A program made the translations under genes and the position numbers. From assembly GCF_000429645.1 (NCBI RefSeq), contig NZ_KE386934.1:310001-374000 (forward strand): 64,000 nt of DNA. The letters are read 5' to 3'. Below are positions 7,470-15,478 of this stretch, one piece after another. The DNA comes from Niveispirillum irakense DSM 11586 (GTDB lineage Bacteria; Pseudomonadota; Alphaproteobacteria; Azospirillales; Azospirillaceae). Under the pieces are notes generated by a model. That model had not been told where the DNA came from, ran no database searches, and worked only from the letters and a program-made list of their open reading frames with translations. Within the stretch, counting starts at the first letter, position 1. Every line of letters begins with the position of its first letter.

Positions 7470-7874
7470 ATGAACCGGAAGGTACAGATCGGCGACCCGC
7501 CCATCAGGATTCTGCGTAATGATCTGGAAAAGATTGAGAATCTTCTCGACAGCCTCCATCGCTCCTATGCGCGCATCTCACTTTTCCTCCAGAATGAGGT
7601 GATGCGGGCCGATATCGTGGATGGCACCGTCAAAGGACAGTTCGTCCAACTCGGCTCCCATGTCAGCTTCACTGACGAGGCGGGGCGCGTCCATGCCGGC
7701 ACCCTGTTCATGCCGGAGGAAAGCCAGCCCAATCCGCCGGATGGCATCTCCATCCTGACGCCGGTGGGCTGTGCCTTGCTGGGCCTGTCGCCCGGCCAGA
7801 CCATCTCCTACGACACGATCGACAGCCGCACCAAACAGATCACGGTTCAGGCGGTGCAAAATCCCGGCGACTGA
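7470..7874 (+). CDS. rnk: Nucleoside diphosphate kinase regulator Rnk (GreA/GreB family)
   Basis: A 134-residue protein made of a short N-terminal helical part (about 1-50) and a C-terminal FKBP-like GreA/GreB domain with VQLGSHVSFTDEAGRVHAGT and ISILTPVGCALLGLSPGQTI. This is the Rnk layout: it binds the RNA polymerase secondary channel but has too short a coiled coil to stimulate transcript cleavage. The ATG at 7470 follows GACTGAAAA with only a weak RBS. It is a monocistronic gene, followed by a long hairpin and a convergent unknown gene. Confidence 0.88.
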   Translation: MNRKVQIGDPPIRILRNDLEKIENLLDSLHRSYARISLFLQNEVMRADIVDGTVKGQFVQLGSHVSFTDEAGRVHAGTLFMPEESQPNPPDGISILTPVGCALLGLSPGQTISYDTIDSRTKQITVQAVQNPGD

Positions 7875-7888
7875 CCATGCTGGGCCCA

Positions 7889-7917
7889 GGTCCGGTCGCG
7901 CGCAAAGCGACCGGACC
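7889..7917. terminator. Strong hairpin between convergent rnk and the unknown gene
   Basis: GGTCCGGTCGC and GCGACCGGACC form a perfect 11-bp stem with a seven-base loop. There is no T-run on either side, so it is either a factor-assisted bidirectional terminator or an RNA-stabilising 3' structure. Confidence 0.5.
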
Positions 7918-7929
7918 CCGGAGAGGTGA

Positions 7930-8433
7930 TCAGCCGAATTGCAGGAGGCGGGGCGCCTTGTGGATGATCTCTTCCAGGATCATTTCCGCCGTTTCCAGAT
8001 CACCCTTCAGCTTTTCGCCCATGCTGTTCTGATATTCCGGGCGGCGCAGCTTCTCTGCCGCGTCATAAAGGCTGTGCAGTTCGGCAACGAAAATATCCCG
8101 TGCGCCCATCGGCAGCATCGTCTTGGCAGACAAGACGAAAAAGAATCGCATGGATGCCCGCACCAGCAGGCCCAGCATCAGCGTATCCAGCCGGGCATAT
8201 TCCTCTTTCAGGTCATCAATCCGCGAACTGTCGATCGCTTTCATCCGGCCTTCAATCAGGATGCACAGCGCCCTGAACTCCCCAACCTTAGCTCGGAATT
8301 CGTTATAGGTCTGGAAACTGTCCTTTGCCGCTTCCTCCTCGGCCAGCTTGGCCAGACGGATCGCATCGCGCGCCTGACGTTCCAGCGCGGCCAGCAGGTC
8401 CTGGACTTCCTTGCGGGTATAAGTACGTTTCAT
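7930..8433 (-). CDS. Unknown helical protein
   Basis: A 167-residue, probably all-helical cytoplasmic protein that I do not recognise. The N-terminus MKRTYTRKEVQDLLAALERQ is basic, then come heptad-like stretches (LAKLAEEEAAKDSFQTYNEF, GRMKAIDSSRIDDLKEEYAR) that suggest coiled coil, and a less polar segment LMLGLLVRASMRFFFVLSAK that could be a buried helix. No signal peptide. The ATG at 8433 is the only good start. It is convergent with rnk and divergent from the HerA-like ATPase gene. Confidence 0.65.
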   Translation of the reverse strand: MKRTYTRKEVQDLLAALERQARDAIRLAKLAEEEAAKDSFQTYNEFRAKVGEFRALCILIEGRMKAIDSSRIDDLKEEYARLDTLMLGLLVRASMRFFFVLSAKTMLPMGARDIFVAELHSLYDAAEKLRRPEYQNSMGEKLKGDLETAEMILEEIIHKAPRLLQFG

Positions 8434-8654
8434 CGGGTGTGGAAACCGGGATGGTTAAGCGGCGGAACCGGCCCCTGTATAGGGCACGCAACGCGCGATG
8501 GAAAGGCGGCACAACCGCCCCTTCGTCAGAGCCCGATTGCAAGGGGCACCAGACCAATGGCATGGCCGGGCCGCCTTTCCGCGCTATCGACCAGCAGGGC
8601 CGATGCGCTATAGAACGCCGCTTCGGAAGATCGAAGCCAGGGAGTACAGCGCGG

Positions 8655-10214
8655 ATGCAGGTCGGCATCGACATGGGTTTGACGGCGGAAAACCGCGCCG
8701 CACTGCTCGACCTGGAGGAATTGCTGGCCACCCGTCTGCTGGTGCAGGGCAATTCCGGCTCCGGCAAATCCCACTTGCTGCGCCGCCTGCTGGAACAGAG
8801 CGCGCCCTGGGTGCAGCAATGCGTGATCGACCCGGAAGGGGATTTCGTTACCCTGGCCGACAAGTACGGCCATGTGGTGGTGGAAGCGGCCGACCATACT
8901 GAAACCTCGCTTCAGCGGGTGGCATCCCGCGTCCGCCAGCATCGCGTTTCCGTGGTGTTAAGCCTGGAGGGGGCCGATATCGAGGCGCAGATGCGCCTTG
9001 CCGCCGCCTTTCTGGGTGGGCTGTTCGATGCGGAGCGGGACTACTGGTATCCGATGCTGGTCGTGGTGGACGAGGCGCAGCTTTTTGCCCCCGCCGCCGC
9101 TGGCGAAGTGTCGGACGAAGCGCGCAAGATCAGCCTGGGCGCCATGACCAATCTGATGTGCCGAGGCCGCAAGCGGGGCCTTGCCGGCATCATCGCCACG
9201 CAACGTCTGGCCAAACTGGCCAAGAATGTCGCGGCGGAGGCCAGCAATTTCCTGATGGGCCGCACCTTCCTGGATATCGACATGGCGCGTGCTGCCGACC
9301 TGCTGGGCATGGAACGCCGGCAGGCGGAGATGTTCCGCGATTTGCAGCGTGGTCATTTCGTGGCTTTGGGGCCGGCCTTGTCGCGCCGGCCGCTGCCGGT
9401 GCGGATCGGGACCGTGGAAACTGCCGGGCGCGGTGGCAGCCCGAAATTAATGCCCCTGCCCGACCAGCCCCAAGCCGATGCGCGCGACCTGATCCTGACG
9501 CCCACGGCAGATGAGCTCTTCGCGCCGACACCGATGCAAGCGGTCAAGCGGCCGCCGCCCCAGGCAGCCCCAGACATCAACGCCGCCCTGCGGCTGGCCG
9601 GCCAGCGCCAGGCGGAAATCGCTGCCAACGCTGCCGCCAACCCGGAGCCGCCCGCCCTGTCGGCGGAGGAGATGGAGCAGAAGCTGGATGAAGTGCTGCG
9701 TGAGGTGCTGGCCGATCCCGAAGCCGCCTTCCGCACCGATGCCGTGCTGTATCAGGATTTTCTGGTCCGCTGCCGTATCCACCGGCTGAGGGGCGAGGCG
9801 TTGGACATGCCGGCCTTCCGCCGGCGCCTGTCCGTGATCCGCGCCGGGGTGGAAGCCGGCGGCACCGACCAGCCGGAATGGGCACAGGCCGAACAGGCCG
9901 CCTCTGGCCTGCCGGAGGATATGCAGGGCGTGTTCCTGCTGCTGGCGCGGGCGGCCCTGGCCAATGCCCCCTGCCCGTCTGATGCGGAAGTGGCGCGCGC
10001 CTGCGGCAGCCGGTCGCCCGGTCGGGCGCGGCGCCTGCTTTCCTATATGGAACAGCGCGGCGTGATCGTGCAGCGCACCCTGCTGGGGGGGATGCGGGCC
10101 ATCGCCCTGCCCCACCTGTCCTGCCAGACGGCGGCGGGCGACCCCAATGCACCCGACCCGGCGGAAAGCCAGACCCCTGGTCCCGCGACAGGCGATCTGT
10201 TCGCCGGATTGTAA
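8655..10214 (+). CDS. HerA-like (DUF87/COG0433) ATP-binding protein
   Basis: A 519-residue P-loop ATPase. Walker A is GNSGSGKSHLLRRLLE near residue 35, followed by QCVIDPEGDFVTLADKYGH as in HerA/VirB4-type ATPases; Walker B is MLVVVDEAQLFAP and the arginine-rich MCRGRKRGLAGIIATQRLAKL follows. The C-terminal third (about 300-519) is specific: an acidic helical part and a winged-helix-like region ending ARRLLSYMEQRGVIVQRTLL. HerA relatives pump or translocate DNA, but no NurA-type nuclease is encoded nearby. The ATG at 8655 (MQVGIDMGLTAENRAALL) is preferred; the upstream frame is Pro/Arg low-complexity sequence. Confidence 0.8.
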   Translation: MQVGIDMGLTAENRAALLDLEELLATRLLVQGNSGSGKSHLLRRLLEQSAPWVQQCVIDPEGDFVTLADKYGHVVVEAADHTETSLQRVASRVRQHRVSVVLSLEGADIEAQMRLAAAFLGGLFDAERDYWYPMLVVVDEAQLFAPAAAGEVSDEARKISLGAMTNLMCRGRKRGLAGIIATQRLAKLAKNVAAEASNFLMGRTFLDIDMARAADLLGMERRQAEMFRDLQRGHFVALGPALSRRPLPVRIGTVETAGRGGSPKLMPLPDQPQADARDLILTPTADELFAPTPMQAVKRPPPQAAPDINAALRLAGQRQAEIAANAAANPEPPALSAEEMEQKLDEVLREVLADPEAAFRTDAVLYQDFLVRCRIHRLRGEALDMPAFRRRLSVIRAGVEAGGTDQPEWAQAEQAASGLPEDMQGVFLLLARAALANAPCPSDAEVARACGSRSPGRARRLLSYMEQRGVIVQRTLLGGMRAIALPHLSCQTAAGDPNAPDPAESQTPGPATGDLFAGL

Positions 10215-10314
10215 AGGCGGCACGACCAAAGGCCCGCTTGGCGACGGGCACCCGCATACCCATGCTCTCCTTCGATAAGCCGCAGCCCAAGCGGCAACAA
10301 CGGAGGAAACGACC

Positions 10315-12009
10315 ATGTCCACTGCCGCCGACGCCTTCATCCAGGCCCGCGACACCCTGTTGACGCTGCGTGAGGATTACGGGGCTGCGCGGCTGGCCTT
10401 CCAATGGCCCCGCTTCAGCCATTTCAACTGGGCGCTGGATTATTTCGACCGGATGGCGGCGGGCAATCAGACGCCGGCCCTGCATGTTGTGCAGGAGGAT
10501 GGACAGGCGGAAATCCTGTCCTATTCCGCCCTTTCCGCGCGGTCCAATCAGGTAGCCAACTGGCTGCGCGCCCAGGGCGTGCAGCGGGGCGATCATCTGC
10601 TGCTGATGCTGCCCAATATCGTCCCTTTATGGGAAGTGATGCTGGCTGCCATCAAGCTGGGCGCCGTCACCATCCCCGCCACCACCCTGCTGGCAGGAGA
10701 GGATCTGGCCGACCGCATCGCACGAGGCGGTGCCCGTTTCATCATCGCGGCGGCGGACCAGTGCGGGAAATTCACCGCCATGGATCATCTGACCCGCATT
10801 GCGGTGGGCGAAGCGCCAGAGGGATGGCTGTCACTGGCCGACGCGGCCATGGCGGAAACCAGCTTCACACCCGACGGGCCAACACCGGCGGATTCGCCGA
10901 TGCTGCTTTATTTCACATCGGGCACCACAGCCAAGCCCAAGCTGGTGCTGCATACGCACCGGTCATACCCGGTCGGGCATCTTTCCACGATGTACTGGAT
11001 TGGCCTGAAGCCCGGTGACAAGCATTGGAACATTTCCAGCCCCGGCTGGGCCAAACATGCCTGGTCCAACATCTTTGCCCCGCTCAATGCCGGGGCCTGC
11101 GTCTTTGTCTATAATTTCAGCCGCTTCCAGGCGGGGCCGGTGCTGGATGCCATTCAGCAGCATAGCGTCACCACGCTCTGCGCCCCGCCCACCGTCTGGC
11201 GGATGCTGATCCAGGAAGATTTGCACAGCCGCCGGACCAGCCTGCGCGAACTGGTCGGAGCCGGCGAACCGCTGAACCCGGAAGTGATTGAACGGGTACG
11301 TGATGCCTGGGGCCTGACCATCCGCGATGGATTCGGCCAGACAGAAACCACGGCCCTGATCGCCAACAGCCCCGGCCAGCCGGTGAAGGAAGGCAGCATG
11401 GGCCGCCCCCTTCCCGGTTATGAGGTCGTGCTGCTGGACGCCGATGGGCACGAGGCGGAGGAAGGCGAAGTGGCGCTGCGCCTGACGCCCGACCGGCCAG
11501 CCGGCCTGATGGCAGGATATCGCGCCGCGGCCGATGCGCCCCTGCAGGCACCCGATGGTGCCTATTACCGCACGGGCGACGTGGCCAGCCGCGATGCCGA
11601 TGGCTACCTGACCTATGTCGGGCGGGCCGATGATGTGTTCAAAGCCAGCGACTACCGTATCAGCCCGTTTGAACTGGAAAGTGCCCTGATCGAACATGAA
11701 GCTGTGGCCGAGGCCGCCGTGGTGCCCAGCCCCGACCCCGTGCGGCTGGCCGTGCCCAAGGCCTTCATCCATCTGACAGGGCGGCATCAGCCGGACAAAG
11801 CCCTGGCGCTGGATATTTTCCGCCACGTGCGGGCGGTCTTGCCGCCCTACAAGCGCGTCCGGCGAATCGAATTTGCGGAATTGCCGAAGACCATCTCCGG
11901 CAAGATCCGGCGGGTGGAGCTGCGCCGGGCCGAACTGGCGCGGCCGATGCCGGCCGAACGCGGGGAATGGGAGTTCTGGGAAGAAGACTTCCCCGAACTG
12001 AAGGGCTGA
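10315..12009 (+). CDS. AMP-dependent acyl-CoA synthetase (ACSM-like)
   Basis: A 564-residue member of the adenylate-forming ANL superfamily that activates a carboxylic acid to its acyl-CoA. The phosphate-binding motif is YFTSGTTAKPKLVLHTH near residue 200, the A5 motif is DGFGQTETTALI, the hinge is YRTGDVASRDADGYLTYVGR followed by DDVFKASDYRISPFELES, and the catalytic lysine is in PKTISGKIRRVELRR near the C-terminus. Overall similarity is to acetyl-CoA synthetase and medium-chain acyl-CoA ligases; the substrate is not predictable. ACGGAGGAAACGACC gives a strong RBS. It is about 100 bases downstream of the HerA-like gene. Confidence 0.88.
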   Translation: MSTAADAFIQARDTLLTLREDYGAARLAFQWPRFSHFNWALDYFDRMAAGNQTPALHVVQEDGQAEILSYSALSARSNQVANWLRAQGVQRGDHLLLMLPNIVPLWEVMLAAIKLGAVTIPATTLLAGEDLADRIARGGARFIIAAADQCGKFTAMDHLTRIAVGEAPEGWLSLADAAMAETSFTPDGPTPADSPMLLYFTSGTTAKPKLVLHTHRSYPVGHLSTMYWIGLKPGDKHWNISSPGWAKHAWSNIFAPLNAGACVFVYNFSRFQAGPVLDAIQQHSVTTLCAPPTVWRMLIQEDLHSRRTSLRELVGAGEPLNPEVIERVRDAWGLTIRDGFGQTETTALIANSPGQPVKEGSMGRPLPGYEVVLLDADGHEAEEGEVALRLTPDRPAGLMAGYRAAADAPLQAPDGAYYRTGDVASRDADGYLTYVGRADDVFKASDYRISPFELESALIEHEAVAEAAVVPSPDPVRLAVPKAFIHLTGRHQPDKALALDIFRHVRAVLPPYKRVRRIEFAELPKTISGKIRRVELRRAELARPMPAERGEWEFWEEDFPELKG

Positions 12010-12110
12010 TGCGCCTTCACTCGCCTTGCATTCCAGGCCGTCAAGCGCCATCTTGCCGTTGCGATTCTGGAATTGACGATTTCGGGCCGGCAAAGTTCCC
12101 CGCCGCCGGC

Positions 12111-12145
12111 TATTCCCGTCGCTGACTTGATCGATGGCGGGAATA
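12111..12145 (+). promoter_or_regulatory. 5' leader hairpin before cspA
   Basis: TATTCCCG (12111-12118) pairs with CGGGAATA (12138-12145) in the untranslated leader just upstream of the cold-shock gene RBS. Cold-shock mRNAs often use structured leaders, so a thermosensing role is plausible but unproven. Confidence 0.35.
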
Positions 12146-12158
12146 ACGGAGCGCGTTC

Positions 12159-12365
12159 ATGCCCACGGGCACTGTCAAATGGTTCAATAGCGCCAAGGGT
12201 TACGGCTTCATTACACCGGAAGATGGTAGCCCCGACGTGTTTGTCCATATCTCCACTGTTCAGCGGGTCGGCATGCCGACACTGAAAGAGGGGCAATGGC
12301 TGCGCTTTGACGTGGAAAAGGACCGCCGGACGGGGAAACTGGTCGCCCTTAATCTTCAGAACTGA
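12159..12365 (+). CDS. cspA: Cold-shock domain protein CspA family
   Basis: A 68-residue single cold-shock domain. RNP1 is KGYGFITP and RNP2 is VFVHIS, both complete, with the usual [17 protein letters not shown] start. Such proteins melt RNA structure and act in the cytoplasm. The ATG at 12159 has ACGGAGCG upstream. It is monocistronic: a hairpin leader precedes it and a GC-rich hairpin with a T-rich tail follows. C-terminal residues after [20 protein letters not shown] are conserved for the alphaproteobacterial type. Confidence 0.95.
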   Translation: MPTGTVKWFNSAKGYGFITPEDGSPDVFVHISTVQRVGMPTLKEGQWLRFDVEKDRRTGKLVALNLQN

Positions 12366-12397
12366 GGCCACGGCATCGGTTCCGACCAACAGGACAG

Positions 12398-12440
12398 GCG
12401 GGCGCCAGGGCCAGCATGGGCCCCGCGCCCGCTTTCGTTT
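12398..12440 (+). terminator. Intrinsic terminator of cspA
   Basis: GCGGGCGC (12398-12405) pairs with GCGCCCGC (12425-12432) and is followed by TTTCGTTTTATCTTT. It separates cspA from infA. Confidence 0.75.
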
Positions 12441-12497
12441 TATCTTTATCATCATGGCAGGAACGGGGCAGCCGCCCCTGCCCCAAGGAGAAGGCCG

Positions 12498-12782
12498 ATG
12501 GCCAAAGAAGAATTCATTGAGTTTGATGGCACTGTGCAGGAAGCATTGCCCGACGGGCGCTTTCGCGTAACCCTGGAAAACGGGCACGAGATCATTGCCT
12601 ATACCGCTGGCCGTATGCGTAAAAGCCGCATCCGTACCCTGGCCGGTGACCGGGTGACGGTGGAAATGACGCCGTATGACCTGAACAAGGGCCGCATCAC
12701 CTATCGTCACAAGGATGAACGGCAGGGCCCCGCCCCCACCGGCGCACCGCGTCGCCCCGGCGGCCCGCCGCGTCGCCACTAA
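12498..12782 (+). CDS. infA: Translation initiation factor IF-1
   Basis: A 94-residue OB-fold protein that binds the 30S A site during initiation. The core [20 protein letters not shown], then [20 protein letters not shown] and [14 protein letters not shown], matches IF-1 throughout. A C-terminal extension of about 20 residues ([18 protein letters not shown]) rich in Pro and Arg follows the 72-residue core; alphaproteobacterial copies often carry such basic tails. CAAGGAG lies eight bases before the ATG. It is a single-gene unit between terminators. Confidence 0.96.
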   Translation: MAKEEFIEFDGTVQEALPDGRFRVTLENGHEIIAYTAGRMRKSRIRTLAGDRVTVEMTPYDLNKGRITYRHKDERQGPAPTGAPRRPGGPPRRH

Positions 12783-12894
12783 GGCGGGTTTACGGTCCGC
12801 CACGACATGTGACGCATGCGCCTAGCAGCACTGCCAAGGCGTGTGCGGTCAGTGCGGGCGGGAATTGGTATGACATGCAACATGCGGCCGGCAT

Positions 12895-12945
12895 GGCACC
12901 GCACCTTTACGGGTGCGGCCCGTCCGGCCCTTGTTGTTTTCTTGA
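12895..12945 (+). terminator. Likely terminator after infA
   Basis: CCGCACC, loop TTTACG, GGTGCGG, followed by CCCGTCCGGCCCTTGTTGTTTTCTT. The stem is perfect and the T-rich tract starts about 15 bases later, so it is moderately convincing. Confidence 0.45.
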
Positions 12946-12975
12946 CCGTCATTTCCGTCTATAGGAACAGAAGCC

Positions 12976-13239
12976 ATGTCCACCCTTCACAAGCAGGCGA
13001 TGGAAGCCGTCCTGAAGGCCGCCGAGATGGATATTCTTGGTGCGCTGGAAGAGCAGGACATCAAGGATCGCTATAGCGAAGAAGGCGACGAGACCGCACT
13101 GGATGTCGCCATCCTCCACGCCTATCGCGTCTTCATGCGCATCTGCGAAGCAAACGGCCTGCAGGCCGACGCTGATCTTTTTGCGGAGATGGCCGGCGAA
13201 CTGGCCGACGATATCGCCCAGGATCCCGGCGAGGAATAA
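12976..13239 (+). CDS. Unknown small acidic protein
   Basis: An 87-residue, strongly acidic, helical, cytoplasmic protein that I do not recognise. Visible features are MSTLHKQAMEAVLKAAEMDI, then EEQDIKDRYSEEGDETALDV and LFAEMAGELADDIAQDPGEE at the C-terminus. No signal peptide or membrane segment. AGGAACAG precedes the ATG. Codon use looks like that of its neighbours. It stands alone between infA and a convergent unknown gene. Confidence 0.65.
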   Translation: MSTLHKQAMEAVLKAAEMDILGALEEQDIKDRYSEEGDETALDVAILHAYRVFMRICEANGLQADADLFAEMAGELADDIAQDPGEE

Positions 13240-13261
13240 GCTGCGGAGAAACCGCCGCCTC

Positions 13262-13579
13262 TCACCCGCCCTGCTTTGGGGATGGGGAGGGGCGGCGACG
13301 GATCGTCTCCTCCCGCCCATCCCGCTCTTGCGTGCCCAGCGTCTCCAGTAACTGACGCCCGTCCCAGGGGCTGAGCATCAGCTCAAAGTCGCGGCATTGC
13401 TGTTCCACAAGACGGCAGACAATCACGGCCGCGCGCAGATCCGTCTCATTTTCCACCGACAGGGCAAACCGATCCAGGTCCGGATGCCGCAACCGCATCT
13501 GGTTGACCAGCCTGACCAGCCGCACGACGGCCCGGGCCACATCGTCCGGCAGGCTGGAAAGATCGGGATAAGGCAGCAT
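13262..13579 (-). CDS. Unknown small protein
   Basis: A 105-residue protein with no recognised domain. The first 60 residues look helical (LSSLPDDVARAVVRLVRLVN and NETDLRAAVIVCRLVEQQCR) and the last 20 are basic and Pro/Arg-rich, ending RRRPSPSPKQGG, so probably disordered. The ATG at 13579 has no strong RBS. It is convergent with the upstream acidic protein gene (22-base gap) and divergent from the next gene. Hypothetical; real coding is likely but not certain. Confidence 0.5.
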   Translation of the reverse strand: MLPYPDLSSLPDDVARAVVRLVRLVNQMRLRHPDLDRFALSVENETDLRAAVIVCRLVEQQCRDFELMLSPWDGRQLLETLGTQERDGREETIRRRPSPSPKQGG

Positions 13580-13706
13580 CGGGAAACAGCAATCACAGAA
13601 AAATAGACGGGGCCGGCGCCATCATGGCGCGGCGTCCTATCGTAAGGCCAGTGATTTGAAACCGGATAAACAATGGCCCTGTTCCCATCGGTAAATTGAG
13701 ATAACG

Positions 13707-14249
13707 GTGAATTTACTGGACCGAAACCTTCCTCCCCTATATCGAAATGCGGAGATTGCATTCCCCCATGGGGTCGTCCGAGGGAGACAAGCTGTGTCGC
13801 AGGCGCTTGAAACCGTCGCCCGCCTGGCCCGGCAGGCCGAGAACGGGCTGCCGCTTGGCCGGGGTTCGGTTGGGATGGACGATGCCGGCGACGTCACGGT
13901 GACGTTGCCGACCGACGTCTCCCACCACCATTTCTTCCTGGATGGGTTGCTGTTCAATGTCAGCATCACCCCATCGGGGGATGAGACGGTTTTCCACATC
14001 TGGGCCGAAGTGGGCTATATGCCCTATTCCATCGAATCGCCGCATAAACGCGCCCGGCTCCAGACCGTGCTGCGCGCGACAGCGGGGCTGCAACAGGCCC
14101 GTTTCGTGGTGGATGAGAAGCAGAAGATCATCGTGCTGGGCAAGCGACACGTACCCGGCCACCTGACCCTGACCGACCTGATGTATGAGATTATCCAGTT
14201 CGTCCAGGAGGCCCGCCCCTATCTGCGCGTCTTCGGGGAATGCCTGTAA
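13707..14249 (+). CDS. Unknown protein, 180 residues
   Basis: I do not recognise this family. The protein is soluble, without signal peptide or membrane segment, and has mixed alpha/beta character: a strand-rich centre (GDVTVTLPTDVSHHHFFLDG, LLFNVSITPSGDETVFHIWA) and an amphipathic C-terminal half with LTLTDLMYEIIQFVQEARPY. The middle resembles one-fold small ligand-binding or chaperone-like proteins (for example type III chaperone-style YbjN folds) only in general appearance; that is a guess. The start is a GTG at 13707 with a weak RBS. The stop codon TAA directly abuts a palindromic repeat element. Confidence 0.6.
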   Translation: MNLLDRNLPPLYRNAEIAFPHGVVRGRQAVSQALETVARLARQAENGLPLGRGSVGMDDAGDVTVTLPTDVSHHHFFLDGLLFNVSITPSGDETVFHIWAEVGYMPYSIESPHKRARLQTVLRATAGLQQARFVVDEKQKIIVLGKRHVPGHLTLTDLMYEIIQFVQEARPYLRVFGECL

Positions 14250-14359
14250 TACCTGTGTCCGTAAATTCTGACTCGCCAGAATTTACGGACTTCGGCGGCA
14301 CGGGCCGCCGCCGCGCCAGTCGGCGCAGATACCAAGGTCAAGATTTTTGACCTTGGTAT
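14249..14359. repeat. Composite palindromic repeat element, copy 1 (111 bp)
   Basis: The element starts ATACC and ends GGTAT. It holds a perfect 14-bp hairpin (GTCCGTAAATTCTG at 14257-14270 with CAGAATTTACGGAC at 14277-14290), a GC-rich central palindrome, and a perfect 13-bp hairpin at 14329-14359 (ATACCAAGGTCAA / TTGACCTTGGTAT). The first base belongs to the TAA stop of the preceding gene. A second element with the same architecture lies at 59955-60113. Confidence 0.7.
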
Positions 14360-14387
14360 AATTCAGCCTTCCCAGAGCATGCGGCAA

Positions 14388-14432
14388 AATAAAAAGGGCG
14401 CCCAGCGATATGGCCAGGGCGCCCTTTTTATT
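14388..14432. terminator. Bidirectional intrinsic terminator
   Basis: AAAAAGGGCGCCC (14391-14403) and GGGCGCCCTTTTT (14417-14429) form a strong stem with A- and T-runs on both sides. It serves the unknown plus-strand gene and the convergent LysM gene. Confidence 0.85.
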
Positions 14433-14446
14433 TCAGCGCGCAGGGC

Positions 14447-15430
14447 TCAGCCGCCCTGGGGCATCATGAAGATCTGGCCAGGATAGATCAGGTCCGGATC
14501 GCGGATCTGCTTCTGATTGGCTTCATAGATCACGGTATATTGCAGGCCCTCGCCATAGGAGCGGCGGGCGATTGCCCAGAGATTGTTGCCGGGCAGGACC
14601 ACCACGGCACGGTCGGACAGGGACTGATCGGGGATGGGCTTCTTGTCGAATTCCACCTCGGCACGGCTGACGACCTTGCCGTCATTCCCCACCTGATCGG
14701 CCCGCAGGTCGTAACGGCCATTTTCCAGACCCCGGTCCGGGGTCAGCGACCAGCGGCCATCGCTGCCCGCCTTGGTGCGGCCGATCAGGCTGTTCTCCAC
14801 ATACAGCATGATCTCGGCATCAGGTTTGGCAACACCGCCGACGGTGACCTTGCCGCCCCGATCATAATCAATGGCATCGATGCCCACTTCGCCCGCCGGA
14901 CGCGGGGCGCCATTGGCCCCCGTGGCGCGCGGGGCCTGCAGCACACGGCTGCCGCCGTCAGGGCCGGTCAGCACGGCCAAAGCCTCGCCACTCCCATCCT
15001 GACGCCGGCCCGCAAGATCGCGGTTCGCCTCTGGCACGGCCAGCACAACGGTGCCAGCACTGGCCAGCACAGTGCCATCCGGCCCCACCGCTTCCAGCCG
15101 TAATTGGCGGGAACCGGGCGGCAGCGCCTCGCCGGGCAGGAACACCCATTCGCCACGCCCGTCCGCCGTCACCGTGCCCAATATCCGGTCACCATCCAGG
15201 ATGCTGACCTTGGCGCCGGGGATCGCACGGCCGGCAATCACCGCGTTGCCACCCGGTTCCACCCGGACAACATCAAAACTGGGCAAGGATGGCTGACTGG
15301 TCGCAGCGGTGGAGGCGGCCGGTTTGCCAGCCTCCCTCCCCTCCTGATGGCGATCCTGGATCAGGAAGGCGGCAGCACCGATGGCAGCCACGCCGGCAAT
15401 GGCAAGGGGGATAAGGATCGTGCGATTCAC
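14447..15430 (-). CDS. LysM domain protein with Ig-like repeats
   Basis: A 327-residue envelope protein. A single N-terminal membrane segment ILIPLAIAGVAAIGAAAFLI anchors it. Two bacterial Ig/big-type repeats follow (about 55-130 and 185-265; IAGRAIPGAKVSILDGDRIL and VGGVAKPDAEIMLYVENSLI), then a C-terminal LysM domain (about 275-325; VVLPGNNLWAIARRSYGEGL, ending DPDLIYPGQIFMMP) that should bind peptidoglycan. This architecture is common in alphaproteobacteria. The start is a GTG at 15430. It lies 48 bases after the cytochrome b gene on the same strand and ends at a shared terminator. Confidence 0.85.
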   Translation of the reverse strand: MNRTILIPLAIAGVAAIGAAAFLIQDRHQEGREAGKPAASTAATSQPSLPSFDVVRVEPGGNAVIAGRAIPGAKVSILDGDRILGTVTADGRGEWVFLPGEALPPGSRQLRLEAVGPDGTVLASAGTVVLAVPEANRDLAGRRQDGSGEALAVLTGPDGGSRVLQAPRATGANGAPRPAGEVGIDAIDYDRGGKVTVGGVAKPDAEIMLYVENSLIGRTKAGSDGRWSLTPDRGLENGRYDLRADQVGNDGKVVSRAEVEFDKKPIPDQSLSDRAVVVLPGNNLWAIARRSYGEGLQYTVIYEANQKQIRDPDLIYPGQIFMMPQGG

Positions 15431-15478
15431 GGGTGCGGAGACCTTTCTCGCCGTATCGGAAGCGTCAAGTGAAGGGCG

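Noticed and set aside
8325-8654. 110-codon N-terminal extension of the HerA-like protein
   Set aside because: Pro/Arg-rich, overlaps the divergent gene's promoter region, and the ATG at 8655 begins the conserved domain.
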